DNA of 64,000 nt, taken from Brevundimonas sp. 357. GTDB taxonomy: Bacteria; Pseudomonadota; Alphaproteobacteria; Caulobacterales; Caulobacteraceae. Of the stretch, positions 33,583 through 40,920 are shown piece by piece. Below the pieces are notes generated by a model. It did not search any database and had not been told where the DNA came from. It saw nothing but the letters and a program-made list of their open reading frames with translations. Positions within the stretch are counted from its first letter, which is position 1. Each line of letters starts with the position of its first letter. The stretch lies in contig NZ_RHWX01000014.1 in assembly GCF_003938605.1 (NCBI RefSeq), positions 1 to 64,000 on the forward strand, read 5' to 3'. Both the position numbers and the translations under genes were made by a program.

Positions 33583-34364
33583 GCGGGTGCAATGTTGTCC
33601 AGCTTCGCCTTTTCGGCCGGGATCCAATTCCGGCCCATGTCCTGGACCTGGTTCGGCGCGGAGCGCTGTTTGTGGTGAACCACAGCGGCGGCAAGGATAG
33701 CCAGGCCATGTTGATCGTCCTGCGCCGGTTCGTCCCGGCCGATCAGCTTCTAGTCGTTCACGCGGAGTTGCCGGGCGTCGAGTGGGACGGCACCGCCGAC
33801 CACATCAGGGACACGATCGACGGCTTGCCGCTTATCGTCACCCGCGCAAAACGGACCTTCATGGAGATGGTCGAAGCGCGTCAACGCTTCCCCTCACCCC
33901 AGCAGCGTCAATGCACGTCCGATTTGAAGCGCGGCCCTATTGAGCGGGAGGTTCGCCGCTATCTGGCGGCCAATTCGCGGTTCGGCGGCCTGGTCGTCAA
34001 CTGCATGGGGATGCGGGCAGGGGAGAGCAGTCGCCGCGCCAGCCTGACGAGGTTCCGCCGCAGCGAGCGCAACAGCAAGGCCGGTCGGCAGTGGTTCGAC
34101 TTTCTCCCGATTCATGACCTGACAGAGGGAGAGGTGTTCGACACGATCCGCGATGCTGGCCAGGAGGCCCACTGGGTATACGCCGCTGGGATGACCCGGA
34201 AGTCGTGCCAGTTCTGCATTATGGCCAGTGAGCGGGATTTGAGGACGGCTGCGCGCCTCGCGCCCGTCGCCTATCGGCGCATGGTCGCTACCGAACGCCG
34301 CTTGAATTTCACCTTGTCCATGTCCGGCCGGACCCTCCCGCAGATCACCGGGATTGCGGCTTAG
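33579..34364 (+). CDS. PAPS reductase / PP-loop ATP-pyrophosphatase-like protein
   Basis: A 261-residue protein with the PP-loop HSGGKDSQAML at about residues 34-44, ELPGVEWDGTADHI, a QCTSDLKRGPIEREVRR motif and GMRAGESSRRASLTRFR, with four cysteines including RKSCQFCIM near the C-terminus. These are features of the phosphoadenosine phosphosulfate reductase superfamily, which adenylates substrates for sulfur or nucleic-acid modification (as in DndC-type proteins). Related proteins on phages and plasmids may modify DNA or tRNA; the substrate here is unknown. ATG 33579 overlaps the previous stop. Confidence 0.7.
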   Translation: MSGCNVVQLRLFGRDPIPAHVLDLVRRGALFVVNHSGGKDSQAMLIVLRRFVPADQLLVVHAELPGVEWDGTADHIRDTIDGLPLIVTRAKRTFMEMVEARQRFPSPQQRQCTSDLKRGPIEREVRRYLAANSRFGGLVVNCMGMRAGESSRRASLTRFRRSERNSKAGRQWFDFLPIHDLTEGEVFDTIRDAGQEAHWVYAAGMTRKSCQFCIMASERDLRTAARLAPVAYRRMVATERRLNFTLSMSGRTLPQITGIAA

Positions 34365-34389
34365 TCGCCGCGCCCGTTAGAGAGGCCCT

Positions 34390-34500
34390 ATGATAACCTT
34401 CATGCCGCCGCGCCGCCGCCGCCTACGGCATTGGCTTCGCTCCGTCCTGGGTGGCGTCGCCGCCGCCTTGGGGCGGCCGAGAACCCTGCGACGTCCATAG
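34390..34500 (+). CDS. Possible small Arg-rich peptide, 36 aa
   Basis: ATG 34390 with GAGAGG upstream opens a 36-codon frame with a very basic start (PPRRRRLRHWLRSVLG). It is followed 19 bases later by a strong hairpin terminator. It may be a real small gene or a chance frame. Confidence 0.25.
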   Translation: MITFMPPRRRRLRHWLRSVLGGVAAALGRPRTLRRP

Positions 34501-34517
34501 GAGCGTCAGGAGACAGG

Positions 34518-34553
34518 AAAAAGGGCGGCGGGCATCAACCCGCCGCCCTTTGT
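34518..34553. terminator. Bidirectional terminator
   Basis: AAAGGGCGGCGGG and CCCGCCGCCCTTT form a perfect 13-bp stem with loop CATCAA. The A run and T run make it work on both strands. It lies between the gene block ending at 34364-34500 and the convergent gene at 34576. Confidence 0.85.
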
Positions 34554-34575
34554 CGTTTCGGGGCTGTAGCGCCCC

Positions 34576-34860
34576 TCAGAGCCGCGCCAGCGCGTGTCGC
34601 GCTACGTAGAGGTCGATCGCGCCCCGAGCGCCATCGACCATCGCAGCGAATGCGAAGCCCGTCAGAAGCACCGCGAACAGCGGCGAGGCGAGGGGGAGGG
34701 GGGCGACCAAGGCCCCGGCGACGACCGCCACGGCGGCAGCGCCGGCGATGGCCTGGCCCAAGGCCATCCGTTGCAGGAATAGCCAGTCGCGGGCGACCTG
34801 CTCACGGGCCAGCTGGCCAGATGCGACCAGGTTCAGTGTGGCGCGGCGTTTGGGGTTCAT
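34576..34860 (-). CDS. Small inner-membrane protein, 94 aa
   Basis: A basic N-terminus (MNPKRRATLNLVASGQLAREQVARDWLFLQRM) is followed by two long hydrophobic segments (AIAGAAAVAVVAGALVAPL and LFAVLLTGFAFAAMVDGA). No family recognised. It is the only minus-strand gene in this stretch and has its own promoter region at 34861-35010. Confidence 0.5.
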   Translation of the reverse strand: MNPKRRATLNLVASGQLAREQVARDWLFLQRMALGQAIAGAAAVAVVAGALVAPLPLASPLFAVLLTGFAFAAMVDGARGAIDLYVARHALARL

Positions 34861-35014
34861 GGCGGGTCCGGCGGTTGTTCTAGGTTCCTGACAGCAACGA
34901 ATAGGACGTTAAGCAGGGTGTTGTTGTCAACACTGTAGGGCGGCGTCGCCGCCCTTGGTTACTCCAAGAAGAAATGAAGAATAATCAGCGCGTTAACCCA
35001 CTTTCTGCTTGATC

Positions 35015-35032
35015 TATAGCCTATAGGCTATA
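35015..35032 (+). promoter_or_regulatory. Variant palindromic operator
   Basis: TATAGCCTATAGGCTATA, a perfect 18-bp palindrome with the TATAGCC half-site seen at 22800 and 23088 but with centre TATA instead of GATC. It lies 38 bases upstream of the start at 35070 and may include the -10 box. Confidence 0.55.
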
Positions 35033-35069
35033 AGGTGTTCATACAGTCACTTCAAGCAAAGGACGCGCC

Positions 35070-35201
35070 ATGTATAGCTTCGCTAGCCCGATCAACACCC
35101 CGGCCCCCACGCCTGCGCTGGCCAACTCTTTCGCCGTCGCAATGGAACAACTGCGTCAAGCGCAGGCCGCCGCTGCGAATACCGCTCCGAGCAACCAGTA
35201 A
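35070..35201 (+). CDS. Small hypothetical protein, 43 aa
   Basis: ATG 35070 has AAGGA 6 bases upstream and an operator 38 bases upstream. The product (MYSFASPINTPAPTPALANS... ending NTAPSNQ) has a Pro-rich first half and a helical MEQLRQAQAAAAN segment. Codon use is normal for the plasmid. No function known. It precedes leader copy 3 and gene 35259 in the same unit. Confidence 0.5.
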   Translation: MYSFASPINTPAPTPALANSFAVAMEQLRQAQAAAANTAPSNQ

Positions 35202-35215
35202 GACTTGCAACCCTT

Positions 35216-35250
35216 CCCGGCGGGCTTGCCGGGCTCGATTTTGAGAAGGA
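35216..35250 (+). promoter_or_regulatory. Leader hairpin element, copy 3
   Basis: CCCGGC-GGGCTT-GCCGGG (35216-35233), then CTCGATTTTGAGAAGGA containing the ribosome site; 25 bases from hairpin end to ATG 35259. It lies between two genes of one transcription unit, so it is a translation-level or processing signal rather than a promoter. Confidence 0.7.
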
Positions 35251-35258
35251 ATAGACCC

Positions 35259-35582
35259 ATGGCTGATCTGGTTGTTTTCAAGAACCCGAAGGCTCCGCAG
35301 AACTCCGGTCCGATCACCGTCAACGGCGTGACCATGTGCAAATGGTCCCAGGTGACGCCCCTGCTGGGTCTCTATCTCGACATGGATGACAACTGGCGCT
35401 TGGCGACCGGCGAGCATCGGGGCTTTCGCGGTTATGCGATGCGCGAGTTTGACCAATGGGTCGTGTCGGCTTGGTGCGGCAGCGGAAAGCCCAAGGCATG
35501 GCGTCAGCCCAACATGCGTTACAAGACCGAGGGCGGCGCCGTCCGCGCCCTGGAGCGCATGGCCCGGTTCATCGAGGGCTGA
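35259..35582 (+). CDS. Hypothetical protein, 107 aa
   Basis: A soluble protein rich in Trp and aromatic residues: VVFKNPKAPQNSGPITVNGVTMCKW, YLDMDDNWRLATGEHRGFRGYAMREFDQWVVSAWCG, and a basic C-terminal helix. No domain recognised. ATG 35259 follows AAGGA of leader copy 3. Immediately followed by 35587. Confidence 0.55.
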   Translation: MADLVVFKNPKAPQNSGPITVNGVTMCKWSQVTPLLGLYLDMDDNWRLATGEHRGFRGYAMREFDQWVVSAWCGSGKPKAWRQPNMRYKTEGGAVRALERMARFIEG

Positions 35583-35586
35583 CCCG

Positions 35587-36009
35587 ATGAACGACTTGAG
35601 CATGGCGCGTCTTGAGCCTCAATCCGCCTATAGCTGGGAACTCAGCTACCGGCACGGCACCGAGCCGACGCCCGACCTTTTCCGCGAGGAAGATCCGGCG
35701 CGGCCCGGCGTTGCCGACCTCATCCAGCCCGGCCAGCTGTTGAAGACCAACTATGGGAGCGGCCCCTACCGCGTGGAGAGCGTGACGCCGCAGACCTACT
35801 TCGGGCGGACCGCATGGGCGCTGGTCCTGTGCCAGGTCGTGGACGGCGTGGTGAAGCCCGGGCACTTCTGGATCAATGAGGTTGTGGCCCAATGGGAAGG
35901 AGACGCGGTGCGTTTCCTCAAGCTGTTCAGAGCGTCCGACGACGAGGTTCTGTTGATGGAGGGGGCGGCGTTTCAAATGTCGCGCTCAGGTCAACTTTCC
36001 CTGTTCTAG
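35587..36009 (+). CDS. Hypothetical protein, 140 aa
   Basis: A soluble, probably beta-rich protein: GQLLKTNYGSGPYRVESVTPQTYFGRTAWALVLCQVVDG, FWINEVVAQWEGDAVRFLKLF. The start is 4 bases after the previous stop region, indicating one operon. Ends SGQLSLF. No function recognised; followed by a terminator hairpin. Confidence 0.55.
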   Translation: MNDLSMARLEPQSAYSWELSYRHGTEPTPDLFREEDPARPGVADLIQPGQLLKTNYGSGPYRVESVTPQTYFGRTAWALVLCQVVDGVVKPGHFWINEVVAQWEGDAVRFLKLFRASDDEVLLMEGAAFQMSRSGQLSLF

Positions 36010-36039
36010 ATAGTCCGGTAACCGGCCTATTGAGGTTAG

Positions 36040-36090
36040 AACGCCAAAAGGAAGTAACAGGCATTTATTCTTCGCTTTTGGCGTTTTTCC
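36040..36090 (+). terminator. Intrinsic terminator
   Basis: AACGCCAAAAG (36040) and CTTTTGGCGTT (36075) form a perfect 11-bp stem with a 24-base loop, followed by TTT. It ends the unit of 35070-36009. Confidence 0.75.
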
Positions 36091-36099
36091 CTTTCTTTC

Positions 36100-36117
36100 T
36101 ATAAGCAATCGTTTATA
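36100..36117 (+). promoter_or_regulatory. Palindromic operator upstream of gene 36184
   Basis: TATAAGCAATCGTTTATA, two changes from consensus. It lies 67 bases upstream of the ATG at 36184 and directly upstream of leader copy 4, so this transcript carries both repeated elements. Confidence 0.65.
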
Positions 36118-36144
36118 AGAAAGAGGTCGGTTGTTCGACACCTT

Positions 36145-36176
36145 CCCGGCGGGCTTGCCGGGTCCAATCTTGGAGA
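36145..36176 (+). promoter_or_regulatory. Leader hairpin element, copy 4
   Basis: CCCGGC-GGGCTT-GCCGGG (36145-36162) followed by TCCAATCTTGGAGA, identical to copy 2 over 32 bases. Hairpin end to ATG 36184 is 21 bases. Confidence 0.7.
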
Positions 36177-36183
36177 AACGCTT

Positions 36184-36687
36184 ATGGCCTCACGCGCCAC
36201 CGCCATCCTCAACCTTATGAACCACTCTCGCTTCGGCGCTCTGGCGCAGTTGCTGGTGATTGATGCTGTCATGAAGAGCTTTCCCAACGAGAAGCACCGC
36301 GACGGCGAAACGAATGTGGACCTCGTTAAGCGCCTGATGGCCGCAAATCGTGGCGTCGTGGAAACCGTCATCGAAACCCGCGCCCAGGAGATCACCGGGG
36401 CCGGTAAGGAGGCAGTCATTGAGGCTTGCAAGCGTTCGGCGGTCAACGGCGCGGCTTGGTATGGCGTGGCGTCAGAAATGGAAGACGCTTGCGGGGAGGC
36501 GATCGCAGATCGTTTCCTGATCGTGGAGCGCTACGGCTTCCCGGATCAGCAAGTGATCGAAGCCTATTCCGATGACCGCGAAGCCGCCGTGATCCTGAAG
36601 GCGGACTATTCGGACGCCAAGCAACAAGAACTGAACGTGCGCCTCGTCTGTGAAGACGGCGACGGCAACTGGCACCTCGACTTCTAA
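36184..36687 (+). CDS. Hypothetical protein, 167 aa
   Basis: A soluble helical protein with NLMNHSRFGALAQLLVIDAVMKSF, ETNVDLVKRLMAANRGVVETVIETRAQEI and an acidic C-terminal half. No known domain. It has leader copy 4 and shares its upstream operator with the ParB-like gene that follows 78 bases later. Confidence 0.6.
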   Translation: MASRATAILNLMNHSRFGALAQLLVIDAVMKSFPNEKHRDGETNVDLVKRLMAANRGVVETVIETRAQEITGAGKEAVIEACKRSAVNGAAWYGVASEMEDACGEAIADRFLIVERYGFPDQQVIEAYSDDREAAVILKADYSDAKQQELNVRLVCEDGDGNWHLDF

Positions 36688-36729
36688 CAACCCTTTCCGG
36701 GGAGGCATTGGGCCTCCCCGCCCATCCCC

Positions 36730-36760
36730 CCCGGCGGGTTTGCCGGGCCAACCTTGGAGA
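36730..36760 (+). promoter_or_regulatory. Leader hairpin element, copy 5
   Basis: CCCGGC-GGGTTT-GCCGGG (36730-36747), one loop change, followed by CCAACCTTGGAGA with the ribosome site; 18 bases to ATG 36766. Within an operon, like copy 3. Confidence 0.7.
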
Positions 36761-36765
36761 CAATC

Positions 36766-38763
36766 ATGACCCAACTGACCATCGCTCTGAACAAGACCGT
36801 TCTTTCCGACCTGAACATGCGCCAGGGCGACGTGGACGTGTCCGACCTGATCGCCAGCATGAAGGCCCGCGTGGCCAAGGGCTTGCCGGTGTTGATCCAG
36901 AACCTCGGCGCCACGATGCAGCTGGACGCCGACGGCAAGGAGACGGGCGTTGCGGAAATCCACGTCGGCGGCCGACGCTGGCGCGCGCTCAACGAACTGG
37001 CGAAGGCCAAGATCATCAAGCGGACCCACCCGATCACCGTCAACGTCACCGCGAGCCGCGAGGACGCGATGGTAGAGACGTCGGAGGAAAACGACGTGCG
37101 GTTGCCGCCGAACCCGGTCGACCAATACGAAAACTTCGCTCGCATGATCGAGGCGGGCCATTCCCCCGCCGATATCGCCGCCCGGTTCAACATTGACGAG
37201 GCGCGGGTTCACCGGCGTCTGAAACTGGCGAAGGTGTCGCCGAAGCTGCTCGCTCTCTATCGCGAAGGAACGATTGAATTCGAACAGCTGGCCGCCTTCA
37301 CGCTGGCCGACGATCACGCCGTGCAGGAGGCCGCCTACTTCGATGTGCCGGAAGGCTGGGCGCGCAACGCCGGTCATATCCGCAAGCGTCTGACGGAAGG
37401 TGAAGTTGACGCCTCGACCGACCGTCTGGCCCGCTTCGTCGGCATGGACGTCTACCGCGCCGCCGGTGGCGCCGTGCGCCTGGACCTGTTCTCGCTCAAG
37501 GGCGAGGGCTTTATCCAAGACGTGGCGCTGCTGCAAAGGCTGGCGGCCGAGAAGCTGTCGGCCGAGGCGGCTGTGCTGGAAGGCGAAGGCTGGAAATGGG
37601 TCCGCGTTGAGCCGGAAATCAACTGGCAGGAAATGGACGCCATGGGCCGCATCTATGAGGTTGACCTTCCGCTTTCCGAGGAGGTCACCGCGCAGATCGA
37701 GAAGCTGTCTGAACAGTATCAGGCCTTGGAGGCCGAAGGGCAGGGCGAGACCGTGGAGGGCGCGGCGGCGATGGACGCCATCGAGGCGCAGCTTTACGAA
37801 CTGGAAGCGAGCGGGCGGCAATGGCGGGACGAGGAAAAGGCCCTCGCCGGGGCCATCGTCTATATCGACACTGACGCCCACGCCAAGATTCGGCGGGGGA
37901 TGGTCGCTCCCGAGGACCGCAAGGCTATGACCGCCCTGACCCGCGCGCGGGAGGCCGGTGAAGCTGTGGCGGCGGCCGACGATGGCGACACCACGAAGAT
38001 CGCGACCGTCCAGGCCGAGGCCTCCGGCGCCGGGATTTCGGCGACTTTGCGCGAGAACCTTTCCGTCCAGCACTCCATGGCGCTCCGCGCGGCGCTGCTG
38101 GACAATCCCACGGTCGCGCTGGTGACGACGGTTCACCGGATGCTGCTGATCGGCCACTACCGCAACAACACGAACGCCCGTCAGCACGGGGCCGCTCCGT
38201 TCGAGGGGCTGGGGTGGAATGACAACCTCGACAAGCACGTCAACGATATCCGGGAGACTGTCGCTGGCCAGAAGGTGGCCACGGCTCAGGAAGCCATGAC
38301 AGCGGCCTTGCCCGCCGATCCGGCCCAGCTGTGGGATTATCTGGTCGTTCTGCCCGAGGCCCGTCTGTTGGAAGTCCTGGCCTATGCCGTGCAGCACATG
38401 GTCTATGCCGTCAGCGGCTACGGCAATGCGCGTGTGGCGTCCGCCTATCAGATGGCCGAGGCTCTTTCGCTCGACATGGCCGATTACTGGACGGCGACCG
38501 TTCCCAGCTACTTCGGCCGGGTCGGCAAGGGCGAAATCGCCAGCGCCGTCCGCGAAGCCAAGGGCGATGAAGCGGCGGCCGGTCTGGCCAGCTTGAAGAA
38601 GGGCGAAATGGCCGAACAGGCGGCGACGCTTCTGGCCGACACCCGCTGGCTCCCGGCGGCGCTTCGCACCCGAGGCGTCAACGACGTCCAGGGCGGTCAA
38701 GCCGACGACGCCGACCAGCTGGCCGAGGCCCGCGAGCCGTCCGACATTCCCGAGGCGGCTTGA
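36766..38763 (+). CDS. ParB/Spo0J-family DNA-binding protein, 665 aa
   Basis: The N-terminal 80 residues form a ParB/Srx-type domain (VLSDLNMRQGDVDVSDLIASM, EIHVGGRRWRALNEL), followed near 135-175 by the KorB/ParB helix-turn-helix (HSPADIAARFNIDEARVHRRLKLAKVSPKLLALYREG). The remaining 480 residues are long helices with no known domain. Much larger than partition ParB proteins (300-350 residues) and not next to parA, so it is probably an accessory or regulatory ParB-like protein found in plasmid maintenance blocks. ATG 36766 follows leader copy 5. Confidence 0.8.
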   Translation: MTQLTIALNKTVLSDLNMRQGDVDVSDLIASMKARVAKGLPVLIQNLGATMQLDADGKETGVAEIHVGGRRWRALNELAKAKIIKRTHPITVNVTASREDAMVETSEENDVRLPPNPVDQYENFARMIEAGHSPADIAARFNIDEARVHRRLKLAKVSPKLLALYREGTIEFEQLAAFTLADDHAVQEAAYFDVPEGWARNAGHIRKRLTEGEVDASTDRLARFVGMDVYRAAGGAVRLDLFSLKGEGFIQDVALLQRLAAEKLSAEAAVLEGEGWKWVRVEPEINWQEMDAMGRIYEVDLPLSEEVTAQIEKLSEQYQALEAEGQGETVEGAAAMDAIEAQLYELEASGRQWRDEEKALAGAIVYIDTDAHAKIRRGMVAPEDRKAMTALTRAREAGEAVAAADDGDTTKIATVQAEASGAGISATLRENLSVQHSMALRAALLDNPTVALVTTVHRMLLIGHYRNNTNARQHGAAPFEGLGWNDNLDKHVNDIRETVAGQKVATAQEAMTAALPADPAQLWDYLVVLPEARLLEVLAYAVQHMVYAVSGYGNARVASAYQMAEALSLDMADYWTATVPSYFGRVGKGEIASAVREAKGDEAAAGLASLKKGEMAEQAATLLADTRWLPAALRTRGVNDVQGGQADDADQLAEAREPSDIPEAA

Positions 38764-38769
38764 TCCCGG

Positions 38770-38793
38770 CGGGGCGGCTTTCGGGTCGCCCCG
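38770..38793 (+). terminator. Hairpin after the ParB-like gene
   Basis: CGGGGCG and CGCCCCG form a 7-bp stem 6 bases past the stop. There is no T run directly after it, so terminator strength is uncertain. Confidence 0.45.
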
Positions 38794-38911
38794 TCATCCC
38801 CTTTCCTTTTGGCGTCCTATCGGCGCGCAGCGCCACGACAGCCATGTTGCGTGAATAGGTGCGTCAATGAGATACGCGACACTTTCCCCCGCCCAAACCG
38901 AGGCCTCCGCT

Positions 38912-39157
38912 ATGCCAACCTACAAGGTCGATATCCGTTGGCCTGCGACGCAGACCCTTGAGGAACGGACCGTGACTGTGAGCGCGGCAGCGGCCGAGGT
39001 TGCTTTCAGGGAGTTGTTGGGGCGCGCCGACCTGGTTGGCCAGGACTGCGCTGCGCGCCTCATGCTCGACGGCCGCCAGGTTCACTACAGCGAATTCAAC
39101 AAGCCGCTGGGCGCCGGGCGGCTCGCCGCAGACGCGCCGCTGAATCTTCCGGTCTAA
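38912..39157 (+). CDS. Hypothetical protein, 81 aa
   Basis: A small alpha/beta protein (PTYKVDIRWPATQTLEERTVTVSAAAAEVAFRELLGRADLVGQDCAARLMLDGRQVHYSEF). ATG 38912 is chosen over the in-frame ATG 38867 because the intervening residues look unstructured, but either is possible. Convergent with traM; a perfect hairpin separates them. Confidence 0.5.
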   Translation: MPTYKVDIRWPATQTLEERTVTVSAAAAEVAFRELLGRADLVGQDCAARLMLDGRQVHYSEFNKPLGAGRLAADAPLNLPV

Positions 39158-39180
39158 TCCCTTCCCTGGGCCAGACGGCA

Positions 39181-39217
39181 TGAGGCCCGCCGCCCCATCG
39201 AGGGGCGGCGGGCCTCA
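39181..39217. terminator. Bidirectional terminator between 39157 and traM
   Basis: TGAGGCCCGCCGCCCC and its complement form a perfect 16-bp stem with loop ATCGA. It lies between convergent genes and can end transcription from both sides. Confidence 0.8.
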
Positions 39218-39238
39218 GTCGTTTCACGACGTGGTGGC

Positions 39239-39757
39239 CTAGGCGGCGAGGCTCCCGGCATAGAGCCCAGCCGACGCCACGGCCGCCAGGATCGCGACCG
39301 CGGCCGCCGCCAAGGCGACGTGCTTATCCCTACGCGCCGTCTTCGCCGCCGTCGCCGCGTCGCGGGCTTCGGCAAGGACCGGCGCAAGCCCCGCCACCAC
39401 GGCCTCGGTGATCGTCGGCGCCATATCCTGTCCCGCCTTCATCACCCGGCCGGCGATAAACCCGCCGCCCTCGTTGACGATCCGCTCAGCAATCTCACGG
39501 CTGGCCTCGCGCTGTTCGATGGACGTGGCCGTGATGGCGTCCTGGGCCTGGGCGACGTGGGCGGTCAGGATCGCCAGGTGGTTCTTGCTGACCTCTTCCA
39601 GCACCGTGCAGAGGACGAAAACGGGATCGTCCGCCTTGAGCAGCACATTGTGCCGCTTGGCGACAATCCCGATCAACGTCTTGACGTCGATCGGCGGCGG
39701 TATCGCCGAGGCGGCCGACGCCGGCAGGTCCAAGCTCCCTTGATCGTCGGCCATCAC
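39239..39757 (-). CDS. traM: Conjugal transfer protein TraM (IncP type)
   Basis: The 172-residue protein corresponds to RP4 TraM, encoded after traK and traL and needed for efficient transfer. It has the opening TLIGIVAKRHNVLLKADDPVFVLCTVLEEV, a long helical middle and a C-terminal membrane segment (VALAAAAVAILAAVASAGLYAG). The start overlaps the traL stop by four bases. The similarity is moderate; gene order traK-traL-traM on the far side of oriT strongly supports the call. Confidence 0.8.
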   Translation of the reverse strand: MMADDQGSLDLPASAASAIPPPIDVKTLIGIVAKRHNVLLKADDPVFVLCTVLEEVSKNHLAILTAHVAQAQDAITATSIEQREASREIAERIVNEGGGFIAGRVMKAGQDMAPTITEAVVAGLAPVLAEARDAATAAKTARRDKHVALAAAAVAILAAVASAGLYAGSLAA

Positions 39758-40476
39758 ACCACCTGACCAATGCGCTCATAGAAGCGACGCTGCAGTTGGG
39801 TCAGCCGTTGGCGCGGCATCAGTCCGAACCTGTCGTCGGCCAGCGCTTCCTTGAAGGTCAGCTTGCCATCCAGCATCGCTTCCAGATCCTTGCGGAACGT
39901 GTCGCTGGACTGGCGCTCGATCGGCACCAGGCCGTGGATCCGATCGCGGTTACGGGCATAGACGCCCATCTGTTCCAGCGCTTTCCCATCGGCCGTGACC
40001 TCGCCGAAGTAGTCGTTTCGCCAGACCACCACGCGCACTTCCGGGGGCATCTGTTCCAGGATGCTCCCCAGCCCGGCCAGCGTGTCCATCAGGGCTTGGC
40101 CGCCTGTCACGACGGTGTGCACCACCAACTGCTTGCCGGCGTCCTGGATCATTCGCGGCGCATCGTTCTCGACCAGGTAGGCGCTCAGCGGAACGAACGA
40201 GGACGCGCCATTGTCGATGACGAAATCCCGATCCTCAGTCAGAACCCGCTCCATCATCTGGTCGAACTGGCGCTCGGAGATTTTCTTGTCCGCGTCCAGC
40301 AGCTCCAGGCGGTCGACGTCCAGGCCGCCGTAGCCCGCGAACGTCGCGTTGACCGGATCAGTGTCAATGCAGACGGGCTCGGCCCCTTTGTCGCGAAGAT
40401 ACTGCGCCAAGAGGGCGGCGATCAGCGACTTGCCGACGCCGCCTTTGCCTTGCAGGGTCATGTGGACGTGCTTCAT
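39754..40476 (-). CDS. traL: Conjugal transfer ATPase TraL (IncP type)
   Basis: A 240-residue ParA/MinD-like ATPase: MTLQGKGGVGKSLIAALLAQYL (Walker A at 10-17), CIDTDPVNATFAGYGGL, and VIDNGASSFVPLSAYLVEN. These segments closely match RP4 TraL. Its role in conjugation is accessory and still unclear. Lies 10 bases after traK and overlaps traM. Confidence 0.92.
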   Translation of the reverse strand: MKHVHMTLQGKGGVGKSLIAALLAQYLRDKGAEPVCIDTDPVNATFAGYGGLDVDRLELLDADKKISERQFDQMMERVLTEDRDFVIDNGASSFVPLSAYLVENDAPRMIQDAGKQLVVHTVVTGGQALMDTLAGLGSILEQMPPEVRVVVWRNDYFGEVTADGKALEQMGVYARNRDRIHGLVPIERQSSDTFRKDLEAMLDGKLTFKEALADDRFGLMPRQRLTQLQRRFYERIGQVV

Positions 40477-40486
40477 GGGGGATTCC

Positions 40487-40873
40487 TCAGATCAAGCTAT
40501 CCCGGTCAGGGACCGGGTTATGGGTGAAGGTTTTGGCGGGGGCAGCGGCGGCCACGATGGGCCCGCCCCCGGGCCTCGCGCCGGGCAATGCCGGCGCTGA
40601 CGGAGCCGGGGTCGGGGGCGGCGCTGGGGCCACCGCCGCCGGGCTCGGACGCGCACCGCCTGCGCCTGGCGGCGGGGCTACCAGGTCGGGGAAGTAGCGG
40701 CGGACGTATCGGGTGAAGTTGGAATATACGAACGGGAATTTGTCGCGGTTCTCGTCGTATATGGCCTTCGCCAGGTCGCCCCGTTCCAGTCGCTCTCGGA
40801 TCATCGCCAGGTGCGCGCGGAAGGCCTGACTGCCTCCCGTGCCTCGTCGCCCGGCTGTCGCCTTCTTCGTCAT
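40487..40873 (-). CDS. traK: oriT-binding protein TraK (IncP type)
   Basis: A 128-residue basic protein. Residues about 18-65 (AFRAHLAMIRERLERGDLAKAIYDENRDKFPFVYSNFTRYVRRYFP) have the TraK pattern of RP4, where TraK binds the intrinsically bent side of oriT and compacts it. The C-terminal half is Pro/Ala/Gly-rich and probably disordered. First gene of traK-L-M, reading away from the candidate oriT. Confidence 0.8.
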   Translation of the reverse strand: MTKKATAGRRGTGGSQAFRAHLAMIRERLERGDLAKAIYDENRDKFPFVYSNFTRYVRRYFPDLVAPPPGAGGARPSPAAVAPAPPPTPAPSAPALPGARPGGGPIVAAAAPAKTFTHNPVPDRDSLI

Positions 40874-40899
40874 TCGGCCTCCCGCTAGATAGACGATCC

Positions 40900-40917
40900 T
40901 ATAAACGATCGTTTATA
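40900..40917. promoter_or_regulatory. Palindromic operator between traK and traJ
   Basis: TATAAACGATCGTTTATA, a perfect consensus copy 27 bases upstream of traK, at the edge of oriT. It can control the divergent traKLM and traJIGF operons at once. Confidence 0.75.
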
Positions 40918-40920
40918 ACG

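Noticed and set aside
36472..38700. A 742-codon minus-strand frame opposite the ParB-like gene
   Set aside because: Antisense shadow; the plus-strand product has clear ParB and HTH motifs and a ribosome site.
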